A DNA stretch of 58,181 bases from NCBI GenBank assembly GCA_018262505.1, contig JAGSYV010000001.1:1-58181 (forward strand), read 5' to 3'. The notes beneath the pieces are model-generated. The model was not told the DNA's origin and ran no database searches. It saw nothing but the letters and a program-made list of their open reading frames with translations. Source of the stretch: Pseudomonadota bacterium (GTDB taxonomy: Bacteria > Pseudomonadota > Alphaproteobacteria > Rhizobiales > Pleomorphomonadaceae). The stretch's first letter is position 1. The number at the start of each line of letters is the position of its first letter. Of the stretch, positions 15,858-24,389 are shown one piece after another. A program made the position numbers and the translations under genes.

Positions 15858-16832
15858 TCACGCGGCAAAGGTCGAAATCACCCTGTCCTGACCGTCGACG
15901 AACAGCGCCGACATGCCCAAGCGGCGAGCCAGCGCCACGCCCTCGTCGAGGCCGCGCACCAGAAGCGCCGTCGCCCAGGCGTCGGCCGCCATGCAGTTCT
16001 CCGCGAGAACGGTGACGGCGGCGACGCCATTGTCGAGCGGCTCGCCCGAGCGCGGGTCCATGGTGTGCGATACGGTGCGGCCGGCCACTTCATGGCAGTG
16101 CCGATAGCCGCCGGAGGTGGCCACGGCCACGTCCTCGAGTTCCAGCACGCCCATCAGCTCCCGCTCGCCGATGGCGGGCCGCTCGTGGCCGATGGCCCAG
16201 GCGGTTCCGTCCGGCTTGCGGCCGCGCGCCCGCATCTCGCCGTCGATGCCGACCAGCCAGGAAGCGATGCCAAACCGGTTCATCACCTCGCCGAGGCGGT
16301 CGACGCCATAGCCCTTGGCGATGCCCGAGAGGTCGAGCCTGAGCGGTGCCCGCTTGCGGGCGCGCCGGCCGGCAACGTCGAGATCGAGGGCCTTGAGGGC
16401 AACGCTGTGCGACGCCACCCTGCCATCCGTCCCGCCTTCGCGGGCATCGGCGCCGAAGCCCCAGGCGGCCACCAGTTCGCCGACGCCGACATCGAAGGCG
16501 CCATCCGAGGCCTCACCAATGGCCAGCGCCGCCTCGATCACCGCCACCGTCTCGGCCGGCAGGTCGACCCAGGCGCCCACCGGCGCCGCGTTGAGCCGGT
16601 TGAGGTCGGAATCCCGCCGATAGGTCGACATCTGCCGGTCGACCTCGTCGACCGCCGCCTGCAAGGCCAGTTGCAGATCATCATGCCAGCCGAGCGGATC
16701 GCCGTAAAACACCGCCGACCAGCGTGCGCCCATGGTGGGTCCGTTGAGCGCCAGCTTCACTGGGGTCTCGGTAACTGGGGTCTCGGTAACTGGGACCTCA
16801 GCAACTGGGGCATCAGTAGACATCTTCGACAT
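15858..16832 (-). CDS. apbE: ApbE-family FAD:protein FMN transferase
   Basis: A 324-residue flavin transferase that links FMN to Thr/Ser of target proteins, outside the cytoplasm in most cases. Family motifs: LNGPTMGARWSAVFYG near the start, DVGVGELVAAWGFG, RLDLSGIAKGYGVDRL, and near the end HTMDPRSGEPLDNGVAAVTVLAENC plus ADAWATAL. No obvious signal peptide; the N-terminus instead has a PVTET repeat from a tandem 15-bp DNA repeat. ATG 16832 overlaps the upstream reductase gene by 20 bp (16823 also possible). In an operon with the PepSY-reductase and a DUF2271 protein carrying a flavinylation-like motif. Confidence 0.92.
   Translation of the reverse strand: MSKMSTDAPVAEVPVTETPVTETPVKLALNGPTMGARWSAVFYGDPLGWHDDLQLALQAAVDEVDRQMSTYRRDSDLNRLNAAPVGAWVDLPAETVAVIEAALAIGEASDGAFDVGVGELVAAWGFGADAREGGTDGRVASHSVALKALDLDVAGRRARKRAPLRLDLSGIAKGYGVDRLGEVMNRFGIASWLVGIDGEMRARGRKPDGTAWAIGHERPAIGERELMGVLELEDVAVATSGGYRHCHEVAGRTVSHTMDPRSGEPLDNGVAAVTVLAENCMAADAWATALLVRGLDEGVALARRLGMSALFVDGQDRVISTFAA
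16759..16818 (-). repeat. four tandem 15-bp repeats in the apbE 5' end
   Basis: Units at 16759, 16774, 16789 and 16804: two identical ACTGGGGTCTCGGTA copies and two diverged ones. They encode PVTET/PVAEV steps at the ApbE N-terminus and span the apbE start overlap with the reductase stop. The two identical copies suggest recent slippage. Confidence 0.85.
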
Positions 16833-18987
16833 AGCGTCCGTCCGACTTGAGGGTGGCGAGATCGAGGCCGAGCGGCCGCACGACGCCGCCGAGCGCCTGG
16901 GTGACCGCGTCGGCCATATCGCGGCCGCCGCACACCAGCACCTGGGCACCATGGCGGATCAGCTCGCGCAGCTTGGGCGCATCGGCGGCGAGGCGATCCT
17001 GGATGTAGCCGCCATCGGGGCCGCGCGAGAAAGCTGTCGTCAGCGAGGTCAGGCGCTTCTCGGCGAGGTGCTCGGCCAGCTCATGCTCGTAGAGGAAATC
17101 CGACGACGGGCTGCGGCCACCCCAGTAGAGATGCACGGGACGGCGATCATCGTTGGCGCGCACGAAGCCGGTCAGCGGGCCGATACCGGCGCCGGCGCCG
17201 ATCAGGATCAGCGGCGCCCGTCCCTCGATCGGCCGGAAGCGTGCATTGGTGCGCACGAAGGCGGCAATCCGTTCGCCCGGTTCGATGGCGTGCAGGTAGG
17301 ACGAGCAGACGCCCCCCTCGCGCAGACGCACACAGATTTCCAGAAAGCCGTCACGCGCCGACGAGGCCAGCGAATAGAAGCGCGGCATGGTTTCGCCCGG
17401 CGGCAGAACGCCCAGGATGTCGCCGGCCTCGAAGTCGGGCGACCGGCGGTCGGTGGCAAAGCGCAGAATCGCCACCGGCGCGCCGACCGCTTCGCCATAG
17501 AGCTCGCTCGACAAGAGCTCGAACGGTGCGGTCTTCGGCAAGCGGGCACGATGGGAGAGTTCCAACTCGTGGCCGAGCACGGCGCCGAGTTCACGTCCCC
17601 AGGCGGCAAATTCCTGCGCCGACTGGCGATCGATACGCTTCAGCGACATCAGCACCGGCCAGCCCTTGGCGGCCACGGCTTCCGACACGTCCTGCCCGAA
17701 GCGGCTGAAATGTGGGAAACCACGATCGCCAAAGCCGAGAACGGCCACCGGCACGCTGCCCTTGAGACCGGCGAGGCGAGCAAGGAATTTGTTGGCCGAA
17801 GCGGGCGCGGCGCCGTCGCCATAGGTGGCCGTCAGGATCAGCATGCGTTCGGCGGAAAGATGGGCCGACGACAGTGCGTTCATCGGCGCGGTATGGACGC
17901 GGTGGCCGGCGGCGGTCAGCGCCGCGTGCAGCGTGCCGGCAAAGCCCCAGGTGGTGTTGCCTTCGCTGCCCACCAGGATCACCGTATCGGCGAGGCGAGC
18001 GGCGACGTTGCCGGCAATCGCCGGGCGGCTGGAGCGGCGGCGCCACCACATCAGCACACCAGTGACGCCGAGCAGCGGCACCGAACCGGAAGCCGCACCG
18101 AGCAGCAGGCCGAGCGCCCAGGCGCCACGGCCGGTGTGCAGCATGAGGATCGTTTCACGGGCGCGGTCCCAGGCATTCGCCGGGGTGAAGGCCACGATGG
18201 CGCCGGTCGAGGCATCGACGCTGGCCTCGCCTTGCGTGGTGACCGTCGTGTAGACATCGGTCAGATCGCCCGGCGCCGGGAAGGTCAGTTCGCGAAGATC
18301 AGCGATGGAGACGGATTGCAGGCCGAACAGGCTGCCGACCGGCGCCAGCGGACCGCCGCTACTCGACGCCATGGGCGGCATGGCACTCGCCGAGGGATCG
18401 GGGATGAGGCCGAAGGTGTCGGCCGACATGAACAGGCCCGACAGCGACGACAGCATCAGGCCGATGACGGCAAAGCGGCTGACCTCGCCATGCAGGCGCG
18501 TCAGGAGATCGCCGCGCACCGGCGCGAAATAGCCGCGCAAGCCGCCCAGCGAGCGCATCAGCAGGAAGATGCCGGAAAGGCTCAGCGCCAGCATGGCGAC
18601 GGCGGCCACCGCCGTACCGATCTTGCCGCTGTTGCCGAGAAACAGCGAGCGATGCAGCTCGGTCATCCAGCGGACCGGCGCGGACAACGACTGGGGCGCG
18701 CCGAGCGAAGCGCCGGTGTTGGGGTCGACCTGTTCCGTGCCGCTCACACCGTTATCGGCATAGGACACCGTCACCGCGCCGCTCGGCCGCACCGATATCT
18801 TGTCGATCTCCTGGTGGCGCGCACTGACGGCCTCGGCCAGCGTGGCAACGCTGACCTCGGAGGAAACCGCCGGGTTTGCCAGCCGGTCGAGCGCCGGGTT
18901 GACCGACAGGAAGGCGCCGGAGACGGCGATCACCGTCAGGACAATGGCGAACACGACACCGGGCAGCGAGTGAATGCGACGCAACAT
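16813..18987 (-). CDS. PepSY-TM / flavodoxin / NADPH-flavin reductase fusion
   Basis: A 724-residue inner-membrane electron-transfer protein. PepSY-associated membrane part with four helices (about 11-29, 125-145, 173-190, 292-313) and conserved His in ELHRSLF, LHGEVSRF and MLHTGRG that may bind haem; then a flavodoxin domain (about 333-470, TATYGDGAAP loop); then a sulfite-reductase-flavoprotein-like FAD/NAD(P) module (RFYSLASS for FAD, GAGAGIGPLTGF and CGG for the nucleotide). It would pass NADPH electrons through FAD and FMN across the membrane to periplasmic acceptors or ferric compounds. Operon with apbE downstream and a DUF2271 gene upstream. Confidence 0.9.
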   Translation of the reverse strand: MLRRIHSLPGVVFAIVLTVIAVSGAFLSVNPALDRLANPAVSSEVSVATLAEAVSARHQEIDKISVRPSGAVTVSYADNGVSGTEQVDPNTGASLGAPQSLSAPVRWMTELHRSLFLGNSGKIGTAVAAVAMLALSLSGIFLLMRSLGGLRGYFAPVRGDLLTRLHGEVSRFAVIGLMLSSLSGLFMSADTFGLIPDPSASAMPPMASSSGGPLAPVGSLFGLQSVSIADLRELTFPAPGDLTDVYTTVTTQGEASVDASTGAIVAFTPANAWDRARETILMLHTGRGAWALGLLLGAASGSVPLLGVTGVLMWWRRRSSRPAIAGNVAARLADTVILVGSEGNTTWGFAGTLHAALTAAGHRVHTAPMNALSSAHLSAERMLILTATYGDGAAPASANKFLARLAGLKGSVPVAVLGFGDRGFPHFSRFGQDVSEAVAAKGWPVLMSLKRIDRQSAQEFAAWGRELGAVLGHELELSHRARLPKTAPFELLSSELYGEAVGAPVAILRFATDRRSPDFEAGDILGVLPPGETMPRFYSLASSARDGFLEICVRLREGGVCSSYLHAIEPGERIAAFVRTNARFRPIEGRAPLILIGAGAGIGPLTGFVRANDDRRPVHLYWGGRSPSSDFLYEHELAEHLAEKRLTSLTTAFSRGPDGGYIQDRLAADAPKLRELIRHGAQVLVCGGRDMADAVTQALGGVVRPLGLDLATLKSDGRYVEDVY

Positions 18988-19015
18988 GGCAGAGACCCCA
19001 AGCGCAGGAGAAGGC

Positions 19016-19480
19016 TCAATAGGAAACGGTGAGCGATTGGACGTAGCCATTGCCCGGCGCGGGCTTGCCGGCTGATGCGGCGCTGAGCGGCGCGGCGGCA
19101 TCGGCCGCAAATTCATTGCCGCCCTCGATGGCGGTATCGACCTGTACCTTGTAGCCGGCGTCGAGCATGGCGTCGGCAACCTCGGCGGTCACCTTCAGCC
19201 TGCCACCCGAGCCGATGCTGGCCCCGGTCAGCCCATCGATCGGACCGCGCGCGCCGCGTGCCCAGCCCGACAGGTGGCGGTAATATTTCGCCCTGGAGCC
19301 GGCGACGTGCAGCGTCTGCACCACCTTGCCCTGGGGATCGGTGATGTAGACCGCCGCGTAGAGACCGTAGCCGCCGTAATCGGCGAACTGGGCGGTAACG
19401 GTGACGGGCTTGGCCAGGGCAAGCGTCGGCAGAGCGACGGCGGCGACAAACCCGAGCGGCAGGGCATAATAAGGTTTCAC
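19016..19480 (-). CDS. periplasmic DUF2271 protein with flavinylation-like motif
   Basis: A 154-residue exported protein: signal peptide from the GTG at 19480 (VKPYYALPLGFVAAVALPTLALA) and a DUF2271 beta-sandwich-like core (GKVVQTLHVAG, KYYRHLSGWA). Residues 82-88 read DGLTGAS, matching the D-x-x-T/S-G-A-T/S consensus that ApbE uses to attach FMN; Thr85 would be the site. GTG is chosen because GGAG lies about 9 bases upstream. First gene of the DUF2271-PepSY reductase-apbE operon, so it is the probable flavinylated electron acceptor; this is inference. Confidence 0.82.
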   Translation of the reverse strand: MKPYYALPLGFVAAVALPTLALAKPVTVTAQFADYGGYGLYAAVYITDPQGKVVQTLHVAGSRAKYYRHLSGWARGARGPIDGLTGASIGSGGRLKVTAEVADAMLDAGYKVQVDTAIEGGNEFAADAAAPLSAASAGKPAPGNGYVQSLTVSY

Positions 19481-19582
19481 GAAAGGCACTCCTGTACTGA
19501 TGGGACAGGAGAGCAATGCCCTGATGACCTGACACCTACCTGACAGGCGTGCGGAAAGCTGTTCAGCTAGCTGTCAGCTTCG

Positions 19583-20932
19583 TTAAGAGGATTGCTTGCC
19601 GGCGAGCCCGGTGACACAGACCGAGAAGCCGTCCGGCCATCCCTCGACCGGGGAGGCAACCGTCATCTCCAGCCCGGCGCCCCGGCAGACGGCGGCGACG
19701 ATGGCAAGGCCGAGGCCGGAGCCGTCGGAACGACTGGCGCCGCGTTCGAACGGGCGCATCAGCCGATCCACCTCGTCGGCCGCCACCACCGGACCGTGGT
19801 TGCGGACGGTGAGGCTGTCGCGCTCCAGCACGACCTCCACCGGCTCATCGGGCGAGCCATGCTTCAGGGCATTCTCGATGAGGTTGCGGGCCAGCACGGC
19901 GAAGGCGTCGGGATCGACATCGGACGGCACGCCGTCGTCAGGCACCAGGAGATCGATCCGCTCTTCCTCATCGCTCGACCGGCCGATCTCGTCGACCACC
20001 AGCGCCAGCACCGCCGAAAGATCGGACGGCTGCTCGGCGATGAGGCCGCCGCCTTCCGCCTTGGCGAGTTGCAATAACTTTTCCGACAGACGCGTCAGGC
20101 GATGCAGCGCGCTTTCGATCGAGCGGGCGCGCTCACGGTTGGCCTCCGGCATTTCGGCGATCAGCCGCTGCGTTTGGGCCAGCGCGGCGGCGATCGGCGT
20201 CCTGAGTTCATGGGCGCTGTTGGCGGTGAAGCTGCGCTCGGCTTCCAGCGCGCTGCGCAGGCGGGCCAGCAGCGCATTGACCGAGGTGGCCACCGGCGCC
20301 AGTTCGCTCGGCAGGTTGCCGCCGTCCACCGGCGTCAGGTTGCCGCGTCCACGCTGTTCAATGGCATCGCGGAAGGCGATGGCCGGCCGGAAGGACAGGT
20401 GGATGGCGAGCCACACCACCAGCGCGGTGAGCGGCAGCAGGGCGACAAGTGGCCAGACGAACACCGTCGCGGCGTTGGCAAAGACGTGATGGCGATGCGC
20501 GAGATATTCGGCGGTGGTGACGACGATGGTGCCCTGCACGGCGGTTTCCGTGTAGGTACGCAGGGTATCGGTGGTCGAAAAGCCGGGCGCAAGACCGGCG
20601 GGAATGCGCATCTCGTCGGCGGAACTCGACTGCAGCAACTCGCGTCCGTTGCCGTCTCGCACCACGTAGGAGATGAACTCGCGCGTGCCGACCGGCGGCA
20701 GGCGCAGACCGCCGCCGCCACCGTCCTCGTCGGCCAGCATCTGCTCATAGGCCAGCGGCAGGATCCGCTCGGCCACTTCGCGCAGGGCGCTGTCGAACAC
20801 CTCGTCGGTCTCGTGGCGCAGCACATTGCCGGCATAAAGCGACGCGCCGATCCACAGGGCGGCAAGGCTGAAAGCCAGACCGAGGGCGAGCCGCACGCGC
20901 AGACTTTTCGGGCGGAGGCGTAACATGGCCAT
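19583..20932 (-). CDS. sensor histidine kinase
   Basis: A 449-residue membrane kinase. Two membrane helices (about 13-35 and 155-180) flank a periplasmic sensor of roughly 120 residues; a HAMP-like linker follows, then HisKA with His241 in SAHELRTP, and HATPase_c with NLIENALKHG and GSGLGLAIV. ATG 20932 overlaps the response-regulator stop (TGATG). The signal is unknown; the neighbourhood suggests redox state or metal for the flavin electron-transfer operon downstream. Confidence 0.94.
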   Translation of the reverse strand: MAMLRLRPKSLRVRLALGLAFSLAALWIGASLYAGNVLRHETDEVFDSALREVAERILPLAYEQMLADEDGGGGGLRLPPVGTREFISYVVRDGNGRELLQSSSADEMRIPAGLAPGFSTTDTLRTYTETAVQGTIVVTTAEYLAHRHHVFANAATVFVWPLVALLPLTALVVWLAIHLSFRPAIAFRDAIEQRGRGNLTPVDGGNLPSELAPVATSVNALLARLRSALEAERSFTANSAHELRTPIAAALAQTQRLIAEMPEANRERARSIESALHRLTRLSEKLLQLAKAEGGGLIAEQPSDLSAVLALVVDEIGRSSDEEERIDLLVPDDGVPSDVDPDAFAVLARNLIENALKHGSPDEPVEVVLERDSLTVRNHGPVVAADEVDRLMRPFERGASRSDGSGLGLAIVAAVCRGAGLEMTVASPVEGWPDGFSVCVTGLAGKQSS

Positions 20933-21603
20933 CAGCTCGCCCCCACCGGCACGCCCAGGCGATAGCCGAGGCCGCGCACCGTCTCGATGACGTCCGGCCC
21001 CAGCTTCTTGCGCAGCCGGCCGACGTAGACCTCGATGGTATTGCTCTCGATCTCGTCCGAGAAGGAATAGAGGTGCTCCTCGATCTGCGCCTTGGAGAGC
21101 AGCACGTTGGGCCGCTGCACGAAGGCCTCGAACAGCGCCCACTCGCGGGCGGTGAGGCGCACCGGCTTGCCGGCCCGGCGCAGCGTACGGGCGGCAAGAT
21201 CGATGTCGAGGTCGCCGATCCGGACCAGCGGATTGGGGTTGCCGCCATAACGCCGGCCGACGGCGCGGATGCGGGCGGACAGTTCGAACAGATCGAAGGG
21301 CTTCACCAGATAATCGTCGGCCCCGGCATTGAGGCCGGCGATGCGATCGGAGATCTGGTCGCGCGCCGTCAGGATGATCACCGGCGTCACGTCGCCGGCC
21401 ACCCGGCGCGCCTTCAGGAAATCGAGGCCGCGCCCGTCCGGCAGCATCAGGTCGAGCAGGACGAGATCGTAGGCGGCAACCCGCACGGCATCGCCGGCGT
21501 CCGCGATGCGCTGCGCCCAGTCGACCGAGTGACCATCGGCAACGATCTGGTCACGCACCGCCATCCCGAGCACCGCGTCGTCCTCAACCAGCAGAATCCG
21601 CAT
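20932..21603 (-). CDS. OmpR/PhoB-family response regulator
   Basis: A 223-residue regulator: receiver domain with acidic pocket Glu/Asp in LLVEDD, phospho-acceptor Asp51 in LLDLMLPDG and Lys in LVKPF, then a winged-helix output domain (RLTAREWALFEAF, NTIEVYVGRLRKKLG). ATG 21603 has GGAAGG 6 bases upstream. Co-transcribed with the kinase and divergent from a PepSY gene; likely targets are the flanking flavin and PepSY genes. Confidence 0.95.
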   Translation of the reverse strand: MRILLVEDDAVLGMAVRDQIVADGHSVDWAQRIADAGDAVRVAAYDLVLLDLMLPDGRGLDFLKARRVAGDVTPVIILTARDQISDRIAGLNAGADDYLVKPFDLFELSARIRAVGRRYGGNPNPLVRIGDLDIDLAARTLRRAGKPVRLTAREWALFEAFVQRPNVLLSKAQIEEHLYSFSDEIESNTIEVYVGRLRKKLGPDVIETVRGLGYRLGVPVGAS

Positions 21604-21745
21604 CGTATCCTTCCCATCGCGCCAACGACAAACCATATCGGCAACGAAGGCACCGTTCAGGTTGCTGTCAGATGGACATGAGATATCCTAACTCACAGAC
21701 GAGCGGGGAAAAGTAAATCCCGCCATTGAACGAGGAATCTGGTTG

Positions 21746-22036
21746 ATGCCCTACCGCCTTGGTCTCGCCGCGACGCTTGCGGGCAGCCTGCTGATCGCTC
21801 TCACCTCCGGAACCGCGTGGGCCGACGGTGACGACTATTCGCGTTGCAACGTGCCGCTCAGCGATTGGAAACCGCGCGAAGCAGTCGAGGCGGCACTGAA
21901 AGACCGGGGCTGGACTGTCCAATCGATCCGCTCCGACGACGGCTGCTACAAGGTGAAGGTGCTCACCGAGACCGGCGAAAAGCGCCGCGTGAAGCTCAAC
22001 CCGCAAACTCTGGAACCGGTCGACGAGACGGATTGA
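21746..22036 (+). CDS. exported PepSY-domain protein
   Basis: A 96-residue protein with a signal peptide (MPYRLGLAATLAGSLLIALT, cleavage after AWA) and one PepSY_2-type domain (EAVEAALKDRGWTVQSIRSDDGCYKVKV, then KLNPQTLEPV). Two Cys could form a disulfide. Divergent from the two-component genes with a 142-bp spacer. Such proteins often accompany PepSY-reductase and two-component genes; a sensory-accessory or flavin-handling role is inferred. Confidence 0.8.
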   Translation: MPYRLGLAATLAGSLLIALTSGTAWADGDDYSRCNVPLSDWKPREAVEAALKDRGWTVQSIRSDDGCYKVKVLTETGEKRRVKLNPQTLEPVDETD

Positions 22037-22118
22037 ATCCCTTCCCTCGATCGGAGCGGTTGGAGTTTGACAATTTTTGCCAATGCGGCACTCTATGGGT
22101 GGAACGGGAGTGTTCAGC

Positions 22119-22385
22119 ATGGCCACCATGAATGTCAGCCTGCCATCCGATATGGCAAAATTCGTGGAAGATGAGGTGCAGGGCGGCGGCTATTCGTCGT
22201 CGAGCGAGGTCGTCCGCGAAGCGTTGCGGTTACTGCAGCGTGACAAGGCGCTTGAAGCGGAGAAGCTGGCGATCTTGCGCCGCGAGATCGGCATTGGGTT
22301 GGCCGATGCCGCGGCGGGCCGGATGTCACGGAAGTCAGTGAAGGACATCGCCGAAGAGGTAAGACGTGAGCACCTCGGCGAATGA
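22119..22385 (+). CDS. parD: ParD-type antitoxin
   Basis: An 88-residue ribbon-helix-helix protein: MNVSLPSDMAKFVEDEVQGG strand-helix, then YSSSSEVVREALRLLQRD helix, then a toxin-binding C-terminus. ATG 22119 has GGGAG 8 bases upstream. Ends in an ATGA overlap with the toxin gene. Would autoregulate the pair. Confidence 0.9.
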   Translation: MATMNVSLPSDMAKFVEDEVQGGGYSSSSEVVREALRLLQRDKALEAEKLAILRREIGIGLADAAAGRMSRKSVKDIAEEVRREHLGE

Positions 22386-22783
22386 TCTATGAACTTACGG
22401 CAAGCGCCGAACGCGACATCACGGAAATCCTGGCGGCAACGCTCAGGACGTTCGGAACGCACCAACTCTCGGTCTATGCGGATATCATCGAAAGAGGGTT
22501 GGAAATGGTTGGCGACGATCCGGAGAGAGCCGGGTCGATGGATCGCTCGTCGGTCTTGGCCAACGTCAGGCTGTTCCATCTCGAACTGGCCGCCGGCCGA
22601 CGGGGCGCTGCCGCGCATTGCCTTTTCTACCTCAGGGGAACGATGTCGAACGGAGCAACCGGCGTGATCGTTCTGCGTGTCCTGCATGAGGCGATGGAGC
22701 CACGATATAAGCTGTTGCGATCACTGAACCAGTATAAGGAAACAGCGCAAAGCGCTGCGGACGACGGCCAATTATCGGGCTGA
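22382..22783 (+). CDS. parE: ParE/RelE-superfamily toxin
   Basis: A 133-residue toxin, longer than usual ParE (about 95-100) by a C-terminal tail. Core features are YELTASAERDITEI at the N-terminus and VIVLRVLHEAMEPRYKL near residue 100, the ParE-type IV.VLH..MEP signature. ParE toxins poison DNA gyrase. Coupled to parD by a 4-bp overlap. Confidence 0.88.
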   Translation: MIYELTASAERDITEILAATLRTFGTHQLSVYADIIERGLEMVGDDPERAGSMDRSSVLANVRLFHLELAAGRRGAAAHCLFYLRGTMSNGATGVIVLRVLHEAMEPRYKLLRSLNQYKETAQSAADDGQLSG

Positions 22784-22894
22784 CCCCGACCCTGCCGTCA
22801 TCGCCTTCCGTGGAAGTGCCGATCAGCTGGACGTTGCGAGACGTGCCCGAAAGTGATTTGGTCGACTACCGTGGCAGTTAGGGGCGGTAGAGTG

Positions 22895-24373
22895 ATGGTG
22901 ATCCTTTTGACGAGCTTTCGGGTATCTTGCTTCACGACCAGGCGTTGGTTTGCATCCCTCCCCCACCTGTTCCTGCTACCGGCATTCCTGACCGTCGCAA
23001 CACCCGCCCTCGCCTCCACCGGCGAACATGCGCTCGACGGGGCGGCGCTCGGCGCGATCTGGGCGGTGCCGTTCGTCGGCATGCTGCTGTCGATCGCCCT
23101 GCTTCCGCTGCTCGCACCGCATCTTTGGCATCATCACTTCGGCAAGATCGCCGCCGCCTGGGCGCTCGCCTTCGTGCTGCCCTTCACGTTTCTGAACGGC
23201 GGCGTCATCGTCGAGCCGCTGGCCGAAACCGTACTGCTCGACTATCTGCCCTTCGTCATCCTGCTCGGAACGTTGTTCATCATTGCCGGCGGCATCCTGG
23301 TCACCGGCAACCTGCACGGCTCACCGAAGACCAATCTGACGCTACTCGCCATCGGCACGCTGCTCGCCTCGGTGATCGGCACCACCGGTGCTTCCATGGT
23401 GATGATCCGGCCGCTGATCCGCGCCAACGACGGCCGGCGGCACAACGTCCACGTCATCGTCTTCTTCATCTTCCTCGTGTCCAACATCGGCGGCTCGCTG
23501 ACCCCGCTCGGCGATCCGCCGCTGTTCCTCGGCTATCTCCGGGGCGTCAGCTTCTTCTGGACGATGGCGCATATGCTGAAGGAGACGGGCTTTGCCGCCA
23601 TCGTACTGCTCGCCCTGTTCTGGCTCATCGACCGCCGGCTCTACCGCAACGACGCCGACTTCCGCGGCAAGTACGACCCGACGCCCGACACCGGTCGCGT
23701 CGGCGTCGAGGGCAAGCGCAACATCGCGCTGTTGATGCTGGTGGTGGCCACCGTGCTGCTGTCGGGCTCATGGAAGCCGGGCATCGGCTTTCCGCTGCTG
23801 GGGGTCGAGGTGGAGTTGCAAAACCTCTGCCGCGACCTGATCCTGATCGCTGCCGCCCTGGCCTCGCTGAGCCTGACGCAGAGATCGCTGCGGGCCCGCA
23901 ACGGCTTCGAATGGGGACCGATCCTGGAAGTCGCCAAGCTGTTCGCCGGCATCTTCGTCACCATCATACCGGTGCTCGCCATGCTGAGGGCCGCCCACGA
24001 GGGCGCCTTTGCACCACTGGTCGGCCTCGTCACCGCCGCCGACGGCACGCCGGTCAACGCCATGTATTTCTGGGCGAGCGGCCTGCTCTCGTCGTTCCTC
24101 GACAACGCGCCGACCTATCTGGTGTTCTTCAACCTGGCCGGTGGCGACCCCGCCCACCTGATGACCGAGATGTCGACGACGCTGGTGGCCATCTCGGCCG
24201 GCGCCGTGTTCATGGGCGCCAACAGCTACATCGGCAACGCGCCCAACTTCATGGTCAAGTCCATCGCCGAGGGCTCGGGCATCAGAATGCCCTCCTTCTT
24301 CGGCTACATGGCCTGGTCCTGCGGCATCCTGGTACCGCTGTTCCTGATCATGACCTGGCTGTTCTTCGGCTGA
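22895..24373 (+). CDS. sodium:proton antiporter-like permease (ArsB/NhaD superfamily)
   Basis: A 492-residue membrane protein with about 11-12 helices of the ion-transporter (NhaD/CitT-like) superfamily. Characteristic re-entrant motifs are seen twice: NIGGSLTPLGDPPLFLGYL and ANSYIGNAPNFMVKSIAE, with FLDNAPTYLVFFN before the second. These match bacterial NhaD-type Na+/H+ antiporters. The first about 35 residues are cationic then hydrophobic (start ATG 22895; upstream in-frame starts have no better ribosome site). No operon partner. Confidence 0.82.
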   Translation: MVILLTSFRVSCFTTRRWFASLPHLFLLPAFLTVATPALASTGEHALDGAALGAIWAVPFVGMLLSIALLPLLAPHLWHHHFGKIAAAWALAFVLPFTFLNGGVIVEPLAETVLLDYLPFVILLGTLFIIAGGILVTGNLHGSPKTNLTLLAIGTLLASVIGTTGASMVMIRPLIRANDGRRHNVHVIVFFIFLVSNIGGSLTPLGDPPLFLGYLRGVSFFWTMAHMLKETGFAAIVLLALFWLIDRRLYRNDADFRGKYDPTPDTGRVGVEGKRNIALLMLVVATVLLSGSWKPGIGFPLLGVEVELQNLCRDLILIAAALASLSLTQRSLRARNGFEWGPILEVAKLFAGIFVTIIPVLAMLRAAHEGAFAPLVGLVTAADGTPVNAMYFWASGLLSSFLDNAPTYLVFFNLAGGDPAHLMTEMSTTLVAISAGAVFMGANSYIGNAPNFMVKSIAEGSGIRMPSFFGYMAWSCGILVPLFLIMTWLFFG

Positions 24374-24389
24374 GACCACCCGGAAAACG

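Noticed and set aside
16759..16818. Tandem repeats as a CRISPR array
   Set aside because: Units are 15 bp, contiguous, without spacers, and lie inside a coding region.
16900..18987. VDPNTGAS in the PepSY-reductase as a second flavinylation site
   Set aside because: VDP-TG is the ordinary PepSY turn, so the match to the ApbE consensus is probably incidental.
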